This document shows, piece by piece, positions 46,780-55,482 of a DNA stretch of 58,198 nt (its first letter is position 1; every line of letters begins with the position of its first letter). Under the pieces are notes generated by a model. That model saw nothing but the letters and a program-made list of their open reading frames with translations, searched no databases and was not told the origin of the DNA. Source of the DNA: Chlorogloea sp. CCALA 695 (lineage in GTDB: Bacteria; Cyanobacteriota; Cyanobacteriia; Cyanobacteriales; Chroococcidiopsidaceae); contig NZ_PVWN01000025.1 in the NCBI RefSeq assembly GCF_003003885.1, positions 1 to 58,198 on the forward strand, written 5' to 3'. The position numbers and the translations under genes were made by a program.

Positions 46780-48105
46780 TCAATTTTTCTTAATCGCATA
46801 GCAAAATCGACCAATACTAGATTTGTTTACAGTCATCAACTCTGTAGTGATAGATTTTAAACCTTGGAAAAAGGGTAATAAATTATTAGTTTTTGCGCCA
46901 TCAAAACTTGATTCGTTGGAGTTCCATTTTTCCCACCATCCCCAAGTTTTTAAGTCTTGGGGAAAGACATCTACAGTAAATAAATAAACGCCTGGATCGA
47001 GATTATTAGAATTAATTTGAGTATAAAAACGGATGTTATTGTTGTCTGTTCTCCAGTTGTTTAGTTGCAGTGCTTTTGAGCTATTTAATGGTTGAAAGCT
47101 TTTGGTTGTAGGGTTAAAAGATTGAGCAACCGAACTAATAGCAACTGCCGCAGTTTCAATAGGTAATGTATAAGGTAAGGGATTGTAGGGCGCTTGATAA
47201 CTTATACTATAATTATCGTCAGTATTTTTATTTATATTAATAATTTCAATTGGTTGTTCGTCTACTTTTACTAGCACTTTACCGTCATTAATAGTTTTTA
47301 AGCGCCGGATTCCCTGCGGTAGGTCTGGGAGGTTATCTGCTTGAAAAGTAGAGGCTTGACGGACGATTTGCGGATAAAAGATTGTAAATTGCTCATATTT
47401 AATTAAATTAGCGCTCGTTTTTTTGATTTCATCAAAATAATTAGAAATATTACCGTAGTTACCTAGTACAAGCACGTAGAAAGGTCTAAATTGCTCTATT
47501 TTTTTGCCTTGAGTGCTGTAGGAAAATTGAGTATTTTTAATGCCTACATCGTAAATTATGCCATCAAATTCGCTTCTAATAGCTAAAATTCCGACAGCGT
47601 AACCTTTTTGTAAATAATCTTCTTTCAGCTTTTTTAGAACTAAATTAGTATCTGAGTTTTTTTGATATAAGTCCGTAACTATAATAGAAATTCGATCTTT
47701 AGCAGCAGGGGTAATAGCTGATTCAATTTGACTTACTCTAAATACCGGATTTTCTCCCTGATAAAATTCTGGTAGTTTTGCTTGTAAGTAAGCCTGTCTA
47801 TCGATTTGTTGCTTGGCTATACCAAAGCGGAAATATTGAACTATCGAGGTTTTCCAAGTAGTTGTAGAAGCTCTATCGAGCAAGTCTAATGTTTGTGCGT
47901 AACGACTATTTGTAAAGTTTTTTGTAAATCCCTGCATTGACGGCGTACCATCAATTTGAATTAGGGTGGTTACTGAGTCAGATTTTTGGTCAATTGGTGA
48001 GGTTTGGTTATTTAAGGGTACGCAAGTAGGAATGACAGTTTTAGGTTTACAAGAAGTCATCAACAAGCTGGCTGCGATCGCAACTAGCCATCTGAGTTTA
48101 ATCAT
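46780..48105 (-). CDS. Lipoprotein with a vWA-like domain
   Basis: A 441-residue predicted lipoprotein. The signal ends with the lipobox MTSC (lipid Cys19). A vWA-like fold follows: a degenerate MIDAS D-x-T-x-S at Asp52-Thr54-Ser56 in LIQIDGTPSMQGF, and a later Asp in ISIIVTDLYQKNSD. The C-terminal third is beta-rich. It lies outside the cytoplasmic membrane, facing the periplasm. It diverges from the membrane-protein/tubulin/actin operon across 139 bases, which suggests joint control and one system. Function unknown. Confidence 0.75.
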   Translation of the reverse strand: MIKLRWLVAIAASLLMTSCKPKTVIPTCVPLNNQTSPIDQKSDSVTTLIQIDGTPSMQGFTKNFTNSRYAQTLDLLDRASTTTWKTSIVQYFRFGIAKQQIDRQAYLQAKLPEFYQGENPVFRVSQIESAITPAAKDRISIIVTDLYQKNSDTNLVLKKLKEDYLQKGYAVGILAIRSEFDGIIYDVGIKNTQFSYSTQGKKIEQFRPFYVLVLGNYGNISNYFDEIKKTSANLIKYEQFTIFYPQIVRQASTFQADNLPDLPQGIRRLKTINDGKVLVKVDEQPIEIININKNTDDNYSISYQAPYNPLPYTLPIETAAVAISSVAQSFNPTTKSFQPLNSSKALQLNNWRTDNNNIRFYTQINSNNLDPGVYLFTVDVFPQDLKTWGWWEKWNSNESSFDGAKTNNLLPFFQGLKSITTELMTVNKSSIGRFCYAIKKN

Positions 48106-48244
48106 GTTAATTTGTACCGTAAGATGTTAAAAATATACTTTAAACTTAAGATTTTTCTACTAAGTATTTAGACAATCGCTACCGTAGCATAGAATACTAA
48201 ATTTTAACAGATGTCTTGACCGTACCTATAGTTTGGGAGAGAAA

Positions 48245-48724
48245 ATGGAAGCGTGGATATGGGATGTTATTAGAATTGTTATTGTCAGTTTAATTGGTGC
48301 AGCAATTATGTTTTTATTGCAGCCTTGGCTGTATCAAAATGGCATTATCCCTTTAAACGATGTAGAGCCAGAAGCTTGGGTTGGAGATAATTATATTATT
48401 GGCGCAGTTACAGTATTTTCAGTTTCGATTATTGCCGTAATTCTCTGGTATGTAATAGCAGCAAAAGCAAAAGTTCAAAGTGCTAAAGAAACCTCCTCAA
48501 TGGCAATACTTTGGTGGGTATTTTTACTGTTGCCAATAATCAGTATTTGTGCAGCAATCTACTTTTTTAATCAGAGTAATGATGCCCTACTATCTGTAAC
48601 CGGATTTTTTGTCTTTGATATCTTATTTTTATATTGGTTTTCCACAGCAATAAGTTCTCCACGCTCATTGATGTTTGTTGTCCCTGGAGCCTTTTTTCTG
48701 CGTAACTTATTTGGTTTAAGGTAA
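48245..48724 (+). CDS. Small four-helix membrane protein, first gene of the cytoskeletal operon
   Basis: A 159-residue protein with about four membrane helices (IVIVSLIGAAIMFLLQPWL; IIGAVTVFSVSIIAVILWYV; ILWWVFLLLPIISICAAIYF; LLSVTGFFVFDILFLYWF). I recognise no family. ATG 48245 follows GGGAGAG closely; an upstream TTG is unlikely. Its stop shares a base with the ATG of the tubulin-like gene (TAATG), so they are translationally coupled. It may anchor the complex to a membrane (inference). Confidence 0.75.
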   Translation: MEAWIWDVIRIVIVSLIGAAIMFLLQPWLYQNGIIPLNDVEPEAWVGDNYIIGAVTVFSVSIIAVILWYVIAAKAKVQSAKETSSMAILWWVFLLLPIISICAAIYFFNQSNDALLSVTGFFVFDILFLYWFSTAISSPRSLMFVVPGAFFLRNLFGLR

Positions 48725-50229
48725 TGACACTTTATATTATTGCAATTGGTGGAACGGGTGCAAGATGCGTTGAAGCAATCACTCAGTGCGCCGCCGCCGG
48801 GTTGTTTACAGAAGAACCGATTAAAGTTGTATTTGTGGATGCGGATGAGTCTAATGGTAACTTATCTCGTACTAGCGAAACCATCAAAACTTATCAAGAG
48901 GGTTACGAATTAACAAAAAACAATGCTCAAATTCCTTGGATGCAAACGCCTATTGAATTATTAGGTTTTTGGTCGCCATTTAGTAATAGTACAAATAAAA
49001 CTTTAGGTAGCTTTTTAAATTACAACAGTTATAAAAATAGTCATCCATCTTTAGGTCATTTATTTGATGTTTTATACACAAAAGACGAACGCGAAACTCC
49101 CTTAGATGTAGGGTTTAGAGGTAGACCTGCGATTGGTTCGGCAATTATTAGTCAAGTCAATTTTGATGAAACGGAACAAGAACCTTGGACAACATTAATT
49201 AAATTGATTCGCGCTGATTTGGGGACGGGAAAATCGGTACATATATTTTTATGTGGCTCAATTTTTGGGGGTACGGGAGCTTCTGGATTTCCGACAATTG
49301 GGCGGTTATTGGTAAATAAATTGAGTAGGTTAGAAGGACGGGACAGATTAAAAATTGGCGGACTATTGATGTTACCTTATTTTGCTTTTTTAGTGCCAAA
49401 TGAGCAAGATGATAATGGAATTTATGCCCGTGCTGACCAATTTTTACTTAATACTGAATCTGCCCTGCGTTACTATGTAAATGAAGCGCAAAGTACCTTT
49501 GATGCTGTTTATATGCTAGGGAATCAAAACCCTAGTAATGTAAAATTTAGCATTGGTAAAAATAGCCAATGTAATGAGCCGCATTTTATTGAATTGTATG
49601 CAGCTTTAGCCGCAAAACACTTTTTGCTAGATGCCGATAGTGGTGAATCAGGTAAAGTAATATTAATGGGGCGTAATTCTCCCGGACGGATTACTTGGAA
49701 AGATTTACCAGATAGTGAAGAAGTAAAGCAAAAGCTAGTAAATACAACTCGGTTTGCTTTTGCTTGGATGGCAAATCTTGTTCCAGAACTTGCTTATGCA
49801 AGCAAGGTAGGTGTTAAGGGATTTCAGAAACAAGCTCCTTGGTTTTCTAGTTTTTTCCGCCCCGTACAAGGTTTATTTGGAATAATTGGCAGTAGAGAGA
49901 TGCAGAGTTTGCCAGAATTTAATGATGCTACTGAACAACAAGCTATTGAAACAATTAAAAAATGGTGTAATAGTTATTTGCGCTGGTTGAATAAGTTGCA
50001 TTTTTCAGGAGATAATATCGAGCTATTTAGACCGGAAATGTTTACGGGAGGAGAAGGTAAAATCAGCGCTGAAAACTTTGCGGGGCTTGTATTTGAAGAT
50101 AGTAGAGACAAAGATAAGCGATCGCAAGATACAATTCAAGTATTAAAAGAAAAGTTAGATGCCAAAACTTTGGGACAAGCGGGTACTGTTGGATTAGCGA
50201 AATCCCTTTATTTACAGTGTAAACCTTAA
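48724..50229 (+). CDS. Tubulin/FtsZ-like GTPase
   Basis: A 501-residue protein with a tubulin-type nucleotide site. The N-terminal strand-loop is LYIIAIGGTGARCVEAI (compare the FtsZ T1 loop), then VVFVDADES. The glycine-rich T4 signature is GSIFGGTGASGFPTIGRLL at about residues 178-196, followed by KIGGLLMLPYF. I could not place a canonical T7 loop with its catalytic acids, so GTP hydrolysis and polymer formation are not assured. It fits the divergent 'tubulin-like' family rather than FtsZ itself. The C-terminal 200 residues are helical and not recognised. It is followed 12 bases later by the actin-like gene. Confidence 0.82.
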   Translation: MTLYIIAIGGTGARCVEAITQCAAAGLFTEEPIKVVFVDADESNGNLSRTSETIKTYQEGYELTKNNAQIPWMQTPIELLGFWSPFSNSTNKTLGSFLNYNSYKNSHPSLGHLFDVLYTKDERETPLDVGFRGRPAIGSAIISQVNFDETEQEPWTTLIKLIRADLGTGKSVHIFLCGSIFGGTGASGFPTIGRLLVNKLSRLEGRDRLKIGGLLMLPYFAFLVPNEQDDNGIYARADQFLLNTESALRYYVNEAQSTFDAVYMLGNQNPSNVKFSIGKNSQCNEPHFIELYAALAAKHFLLDADSGESGKVILMGRNSPGRITWKDLPDSEEVKQKLVNTTRFAFAWMANLVPELAYASKVGVKGFQKQAPWFSSFFRPVQGLFGIIGSREMQSLPEFNDATEQQAIETIKKWCNSYLRWLNKLHFSGDNIELFRPEMFTGGEGKISAENFAGLVFEDSRDKDKRSQDTIQVLKEKLDAKTLGQAGTVGLAKSLYLQCKP

Positions 50230-50241
50230 ATTAAACTACTA

Positions 50242-53200
50242 ATGAATAGTGACCGAATCGAAGAAAACTCTACTTTTTTGCTGCCAAAATTAAAATCGAA
50301 TACTGATTTAAAATCCACTTCGCCTGGACAATGGGACATTAGACAATCTGTAGAGTTTCAAAACGTTGCTAAAAGCTTAGATTTTAGTGCAGGCGGAGAA
50401 GATATTAAAAGTGTAAGTTCTATTCCTAATATGTGGGCGCGTCCCCTTTCAATGGAAATGGCGTTACACATTAATGACTATCCAATTCGCCGCCAAATGG
50501 TCGAACAATGGCAAGGAATGTTAGCGGCTTTAGCCTTAGCAGAAGTGCGGGGATACGATATTAAAACTAAGTTATTGGAATTAGGTAAATTAAATCAAAT
50601 TGACGATTTTGCTCGTTCTTTAGTAGAGCTTCTACCGTCACCTGTAAACTCTTTATATAGCCTTGATGGTAAGCATCCTTGGCAAGATATTTATGTATTT
50701 TTATGGCAAGGAAAAGCTGTAGGAATGACATCGCCTAGTACATTAATTTGTCCTTCAGAAGAAGGTGACTGGACGGGATTACCTTGGTGGAATAATGGTA
50801 AGTTAGGTTCCCCCGTAAATTTTCTCAATGCTGATGAAAAAAATCAATTAAGTTTGTGGTTAGAGAGGCTACGGAGAGAATTATATAATCATGGCGGTAA
50901 TCGCAGTCCTTTAAATACAATTGCCGGACTAATAATAGAATTTCAAAGTAGTTTACAAAACAATATTTCTATCCTAACAGACGTACCAGAAGAAACCTTA
51001 AAATCTGCCTTTAGTATTAATCCGCAGTTTTTTGGAGATGAGCTTAATAGAGGCGTACTAAAAGCTTTAAATACACCGCTTAAAGCCCAACCAAAACCCT
51101 CTAGCGTCCGTTTGATTCCTAGCTTGCAAAAGCAGAATGTTAGAGAGTTACTAATTATTGACCTAAATGTTGATAAAAAGTGGAATCAGCCACCACAAAA
51201 TATTTGGATACACGACACAACTAATTTAACTAGCTTAAACTTAGAAGCTTTACGCAACAAACAACTTATTTGGGATGTACGTTGGATAGAATCTGAAAAG
51301 TTGTTAATGCCAGACTTTTATTTTATTGCTCAAGAGAATGCTTTACCTGGCTGTTTGCTTCCGGTTGGTTGTCAATTACTTAGTTACAATGGACAACGCA
51401 TTACACCATTAATTCCTATTAACCCCATCCTGTTAGAATACTTTACACCAGAAGATTTAGTTAGAAAGATTAGCATTGAATCTATTAATGGTAATACCGG
51501 AGTACGGATAGTTTTAGATTTACCGCTTTATGGATTAAATGAGGGTAAATCTACACAAAATTATCGTTTAGTACGTGAGTATCCAATTAGCGAAGACAAT
51601 GTATTATCAGAAGTCCCTGTATTAGAGTTATGGCCCAACTTTAAAGCTGATAATTGGCAAGAATATTATGCTTTTTATTATGATGGAGAATACGGGGATG
51701 ATACCTTTCAAGTTCAGCTACCAGATGCGGCGGAACCGCACCCTTTTAATGATGGGAGAGGGATTTATCAAATTGCTCGATTAACAGAGTTTCCGGCTTA
51801 CATTAGCTGTCATAACAGCTTGAGAAATCAATTAGGGTTAATGCTGCTCAAAACTCCCCAGCAAGTAGGCAAAACTCATGCTAGTGACTGGACGGTTGGG
51901 GTTGATTTTGGTACGTCTTTTACCAATGTCTATGTCAACCGCGATAATGTCGTTACGCGATTTAGTTTAGAGTCACTGCACCTAATGGTAACAGAGAGCG
52001 ATGCTGATGCGCGCGATCGCGTAATGATTAATTATTTTATCCCCACTGAGCCACCTTTTCCTTTATCTAGCGTTTTGACAACTAAAAAAAGCTCAAGAAA
52101 AAGTGATGAGCAAACTAGACAAGTTTTAGACGGTAGAATATACATTCCTAAAGATAGTGATTCGTTTAAACCTGACGAAGAAGGAATCAAAACTTATTTA
52201 AAATGGTCAACAGAAAACCTAAACTTTAATCGTTTATTTCTTAAAAATTTAGCGTTACAAATTACCGCCGTAGCTGCGAAAAATGACGTTAAAAAAATTC
52301 AATGGTCTTTATCTTTTCCTTCAGCTTTTTCTAAAAGCGATAAAAATAGATATATCAGAACTTGGCAAGATATAACTAAAGAAATTCAAGCAAGAACCGG
52401 AATTGAGCAAAGCTGTCCAAATGCCGATGATGACTACTTTTATCGAACTGAAAGTTTAGCTGTTGCTCAGTATTTTGCTGATAAAGAAGGATTTAACTTA
52501 GTTAATAGCACCTGTATAGATATGGGTGGGGGAAGTTCAGACATTTCGATTTGGGAAGAAAACAATCTCGTTCATCAATGCTCAGTTCAACTAGCCGGAA
52601 AAGATTTGTTTTCTCAATTTTTAGAGATAAACCCTAAATTTCTCAAACGCCATTTTGATGTTGATATATCTCAATGGCAAAACTTAAGAGGTGCAAAATT
52701 TTCCGCTAAGTTAGATGTTTTGCTGCGTCAGAAAGGCGACTATTGGCTCAATCATCAGCGAGATTTGGTTGCAGAAGATAAAGAGTTTCAAGAACTCATC
52801 CAACTAACAGCAATAGGAACCGCAGGATTATATTATTACGTGGGTATATTACTGCGAGTTTTGCATACAGAAGGGAAATATAACAAAAATAAAATTACTC
52901 CAGTTTATTTAGGTGGAAATGGCTCTCGTTTCTTGCATTGGTTAGCAGAAGGAGGACAATTTAATCGCAACTCTGAAGCTAACGAATTATTTAGTATAAT
53001 TATGAGTTCAGCTTCAAAGTTTGATGATACCCATGAAGATACTTTGTTAAGTTTTGCGCCTAAAGATGAAGTAGCTTGTGGATTAGTATTGAGTGATAGT
53101 AAGCTCACAGGATTAACAAAAAAAGACGATTTGGTTTTAATTGCTGGCGAAGTATGTAGGATTAATGGCGAACCTATAGACTGGGATTCTCGTTTGAGTA

Positions 53201-53565
53201 TAAAAGCCAATGAATTAGATAGTTTTGCTATAGAAACCAAAATTGAAAGCTTTTCTATACCGGACGAATTAAAGCAATTACCCAAGTTTCTCTACGCTTT
53301 TCATGCTGCTTTAAGAGTGTTACAGATTGAAGGTATTAAGCCTTTAGAAACATACAAAATCTTAAGAGAATACTCGGTTGAGCAAGATAGGTTGGAAAAT
53401 CAAAAGTTGTGGAGCGATGTTGATAAAGAACTGACTGCATCTTTGCTCAAAATACGGGGTAATACAGACGATATTCGGCTCGAACCGCCCTTTATTTTGG
53501 CATTAAAAGCGTTGTTAAGTGTATTAGGTAAACGGTGGGCTGAAAAATGGAAAAACAGAGTTTAA
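50242..53565 (+). CDS. Large protein with a C-terminal actin/Hsp70-like ATPase domain
   Basis: A 1107-residue protein. Residues from about 548 onward carry the actin-Hsp70 ATP site: phosphate 1 WTVGVDFGTSFTNVYV, phosphate 2 STCIDMGGGSSDISIWE (about 757-773) and the adenosine motif PVYLGGNGSRFLHWL (about 886-900). The first ~545 residues match nothing I know (WARPLSMEMALHINDYPIRR near the start). There is no signal peptide or membrane helix, so it is cytoplasmic. Large actin-like proteins such as SrfB-type should be compared. Its last 19 bases overlap the next gene. Confidence 0.82.
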   Translation: MNSDRIEENSTFLLPKLKSNTDLKSTSPGQWDIRQSVEFQNVAKSLDFSAGGEDIKSVSSIPNMWARPLSMEMALHINDYPIRRQMVEQWQGMLAALALAEVRGYDIKTKLLELGKLNQIDDFARSLVELLPSPVNSLYSLDGKHPWQDIYVFLWQGKAVGMTSPSTLICPSEEGDWTGLPWWNNGKLGSPVNFLNADEKNQLSLWLERLRRELYNHGGNRSPLNTIAGLIIEFQSSLQNNISILTDVPEETLKSAFSINPQFFGDELNRGVLKALNTPLKAQPKPSSVRLIPSLQKQNVRELLIIDLNVDKKWNQPPQNIWIHDTTNLTSLNLEALRNKQLIWDVRWIESEKLLMPDFYFIAQENALPGCLLPVGCQLLSYNGQRITPLIPINPILLEYFTPEDLVRKISIESINGNTGVRIVLDLPLYGLNEGKSTQNYRLVREYPISEDNVLSEVPVLELWPNFKADNWQEYYAFYYDGEYGDDTFQVQLPDAAEPHPFNDGRGIYQIARLTEFPAYISCHNSLRNQLGLMLLKTPQQVGKTHASDWTVGVDFGTSFTNVYVNRDNVVTRFSLESLHLMVTESDADARDRVMINYFIPTEPPFPLSSVLTTKKSSRKSDEQTRQVLDGRIYIPKDSDSFKPDEEGIKTYLKWSTENLNFNRLFLKNLALQITAVAAKNDVKKIQWSLSFPSAFSKSDKNRYIRTWQDITKEIQARTGIEQSCPNADDDYFYRTESLAVAQYFADKEGFNLVNSTCIDMGGGSSDISIWEENNLVHQCSVQLAGKDLFSQFLEINPKFLKRHFDVDISQWQNLRGAKFSAKLDVLLRQKGDYWLNHQRDLVAEDKEFQELIQLTAIGTAGLYYYVGILLRVLHTEGKYNKNKITPVYLGGNGSRFLHWLAEGGQFNRNSEANELFSIIMSSASKFDDTHEDTLLSFAPKDEVACGLVLSDSKLTGLTKKDDLVLIAGEVCRINGEPIDWDSRLSIKANELDSFAIETKIESFSIPDELKQLPKFLYAFHAALRVLQIEGIKPLETYKILREYSVEQDRLENQKLWSDVDKELTASLLKIRGNTDDIRLEPPFILALKALLSVLGKRWAEKWKNRV

Positions 53566-54575
53566 TTAAATATTATTGGGCTTTATTGGTAGTGCTGGTT
53601 TTATTAGCTGGTTCTAATCATGCTGTGGCTCAAACTTCATCTTCAAGTCCTAGCCCTACCGTTAAAGTAACTGTAACTGCATCTCCTACATCGTCAAGCA
53701 GCGCTAATCAGGATAAAAGTTCTCCTGATAAGGAGTCTCCGTTTCCTCTAATAATTTCTATACTTGCATTAGTAGCTAGTGGAGGTGCGATCGCATTAAC
53801 AATTCTTAATAGCAAAAAATTCATTAATAGAATTCAAGATGATGATAAAAAACATACTGAAGAAATTAACTTGATTAAAGAAAACTATCGCAAGCTTTCC
53901 AGTTCTCAGATAAGCTTACAATCTAATAAATCGCTAGAAACAAGCAGTCGTAGCACCTCAGAATATGATACTAATATTTATTTAGAAGCAATGATTGAGC
54001 GTCATTCTGAACGAATAAGCGAACTTGAAGGTAAGTTAAAAGTTACTCAAAGTAACCAGCAATCAAGCATTTCTTCTAACCATACATATTTGTCAAACCA
54101 ATCTCGCAATCAAGAGCCTGATTTTAATCCTTTCAATCAAGTTAATGGCTTATCTCAATCTACTAATACTCAACCATTAGAAAACCTAGCCTATATTGAA
54201 TTAGTAAATATTTATAGAGATAATCCAAAACTATTAGAACAAAAAGCAATTAAAGTTTCCGAAGATAAAGACAGTATTGCTAGACGACACTCTGATAGTA
54301 GTCAAAAAATAGTTTTAGAAAAAGCAACTAATTCTAATTATTGGGTTATACGTGATGAGGTAGGTGTAGATTGCTGGTTATTACCAAAAAGTAAGCTGAG
54401 AATCGATCAATTTAGATACGAAACTACTAAAGCGTTATTTGAATGTCATGGTTATCAGTCAGAATACTCTACCTTTAAGCTAGTAAAACCTGCTAAAGTA
54501 ATTCCTCTTTCTAGTGACGAACAAACATGGCAACTTGAAGAACCAGGTATACTTGAGTTTTCTGTAGAAGCTTAA
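53547..54575 (+). CDS. Exported or membrane-anchored protein with a coiled coil and one copy of a repeated ~120-residue domain
   Basis: A 342-residue protein. A signal-like helix (about 9-28, ending HAVAQ), a Ser/Pro/Thr-rich segment, a membrane helix (about 67-87), charged coiled-coil stretches (about 96-117 and 145-167), an Asn/Gln/Ser-rich linker and, from about 215, the domain that recurs in the next two genes: ELVNIYRDNP, IVLEKATNSNYWVI, CWLLPKSKLRIDQFRYET, ALFECHGYQ and TFKLVKPAKVI. I recall similar C-terminal domains in other cyanobacterial proteins of unknown function. The start overlaps the actin-like gene by 19 bases. Confidence 0.75.
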   Translation: MEKQSLIKYYWALLVVLVLLAGSNHAVAQTSSSSPSPTVKVTVTASPTSSSSANQDKSSPDKESPFPLIISILALVASGGAIALTILNSKKFINRIQDDDKKHTEEINLIKENYRKLSSSQISLQSNKSLETSSRSTSEYDTNIYLEAMIERHSERISELEGKLKVTQSNQQSSISSNHTYLSNQSRNQEPDFNPFNQVNGLSQSTNTQPLENLAYIELVNIYRDNPKLLEQKAIKVSEDKDSIARRHSDSSQKIVLEKATNSNYWVIRDEVGVDCWLLPKSKLRIDQFRYETTKALFECHGYQSEYSTFKLVKPAKVIPLSSDEQTWQLEEPGILEFSVEA

Positions 54576-54627
54576 AACCGTTAACTATATAGGTAAGAAA
54601 ATATACGAATACAATAATCGTTGTACC

Positions 54628-55464
54628 ATGTCATTCAAGGAACAAGAATTAGTTGAACTTTACAATGAATCTCCAAATTTTTTAGTTAATCAAGCTGTGA
54701 AAGTTGCGGTTAATCAAAAAAGCATTACAGCAAATAATAGCGATTCAATTATATTAGCGAGTATCGGTAATGGTAATTATTGGATTATTTATGATGTAGA
54801 TATCAACTACTGGCTGCTACCAAAAGCTAAATTAAGAATCGATCAATACAGGTATGAAACAGTTAAGTTATTGTTTGATTGTAAGGATTATGAACCAGAG
54901 TATCATAGTTTTGAACTAACTAAACCTGCTCAGGTGTCAATACTTGCTAATAGCTCCGAATGGAAACTAGAGAAAAGGGGAGTATTGAAGTTTATTAATC
55001 CTTTGAAAACTCAAAACAAAAACGATGGAGGAAACATAACCATTGGTTGCGAGAAATATTTAACTAATCTACCTCTGCAACCTTTAGTCTATGGGGAGTT
55101 ATTAGATATTTATAACAATAACCCAAAGCTTTTAGAAAAAAATGCTATTAAGGTATTAGAGACGGTCAATAGTATTAATAGAAAACGTGCAGGAGTTAGC
55201 CAACAAATAGTTTTAGAAAAAGCAACTAAATCTAATTGTTGGGTTGTATATGATAATACAGATAAAACTTGCTGGTTATTTTTCAAAAACAACATGAGAA
55301 TTAGCGAGTACAGATATCAAGATATTCAAGCTTTGTTTGAGTGTTACGATTATCAGCCAGATTATTCAAGCTTCAAGCTCCTAAAACCTGCTAAATTAAT
55401 TTCTTTAGCTACAGAGGAGCAAAAATGGATAGTTGAAGAACTAGGTATAATTAACTTTATTTAA
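54628..55464 (+). CDS. Two tandem copies of the repeated domain
   Basis: A 278-residue protein made almost wholly of two copies of the domain (about 4-130 and 153-278). Copy 1: ELVELYNESP, NYWIIYDVDINYWLLPKA, YRYETVKLLFDCKDY. Copy 2: ELLDIYNNNPKLLEKNAIKV, VLEKATKSNCWVVYD, ALFECYDYQPDYSSFKLLKP. Copy 2 is closest to the domain in the preceding gene and copy 1 to the first copy in the next gene, so segments have been duplicated. No signal peptide or membrane helix is seen. Function unknown. Confidence 0.75.
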   Translation: MSFKEQELVELYNESPNFLVNQAVKVAVNQKSITANNSDSIILASIGNGNYWIIYDVDINYWLLPKAKLRIDQYRYETVKLLFDCKDYEPEYHSFELTKPAQVSILANSSEWKLEKRGVLKFINPLKTQNKNDGGNITIGCEKYLTNLPLQPLVYGELLDIYNNNPKLLEKNAIKVLETVNSINRKRAGVSQQIVLEKATKSNCWVVYDNTDKTCWLFFKNNMRISEYRYQDIQALFECYDYQPDYSSFKLLKPAKLISLATEEQKWIVEELGIINFI

Positions 55465-55482
55465 TAAAAACTTTTTATAACT

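Noticed and set aside
48724-50229. Calling the tubulin-like gene ftsZ
   Set aside because: It is longer, has divergent loops and no clear T7 catalytic loop, and lies outside any cell-division cluster.
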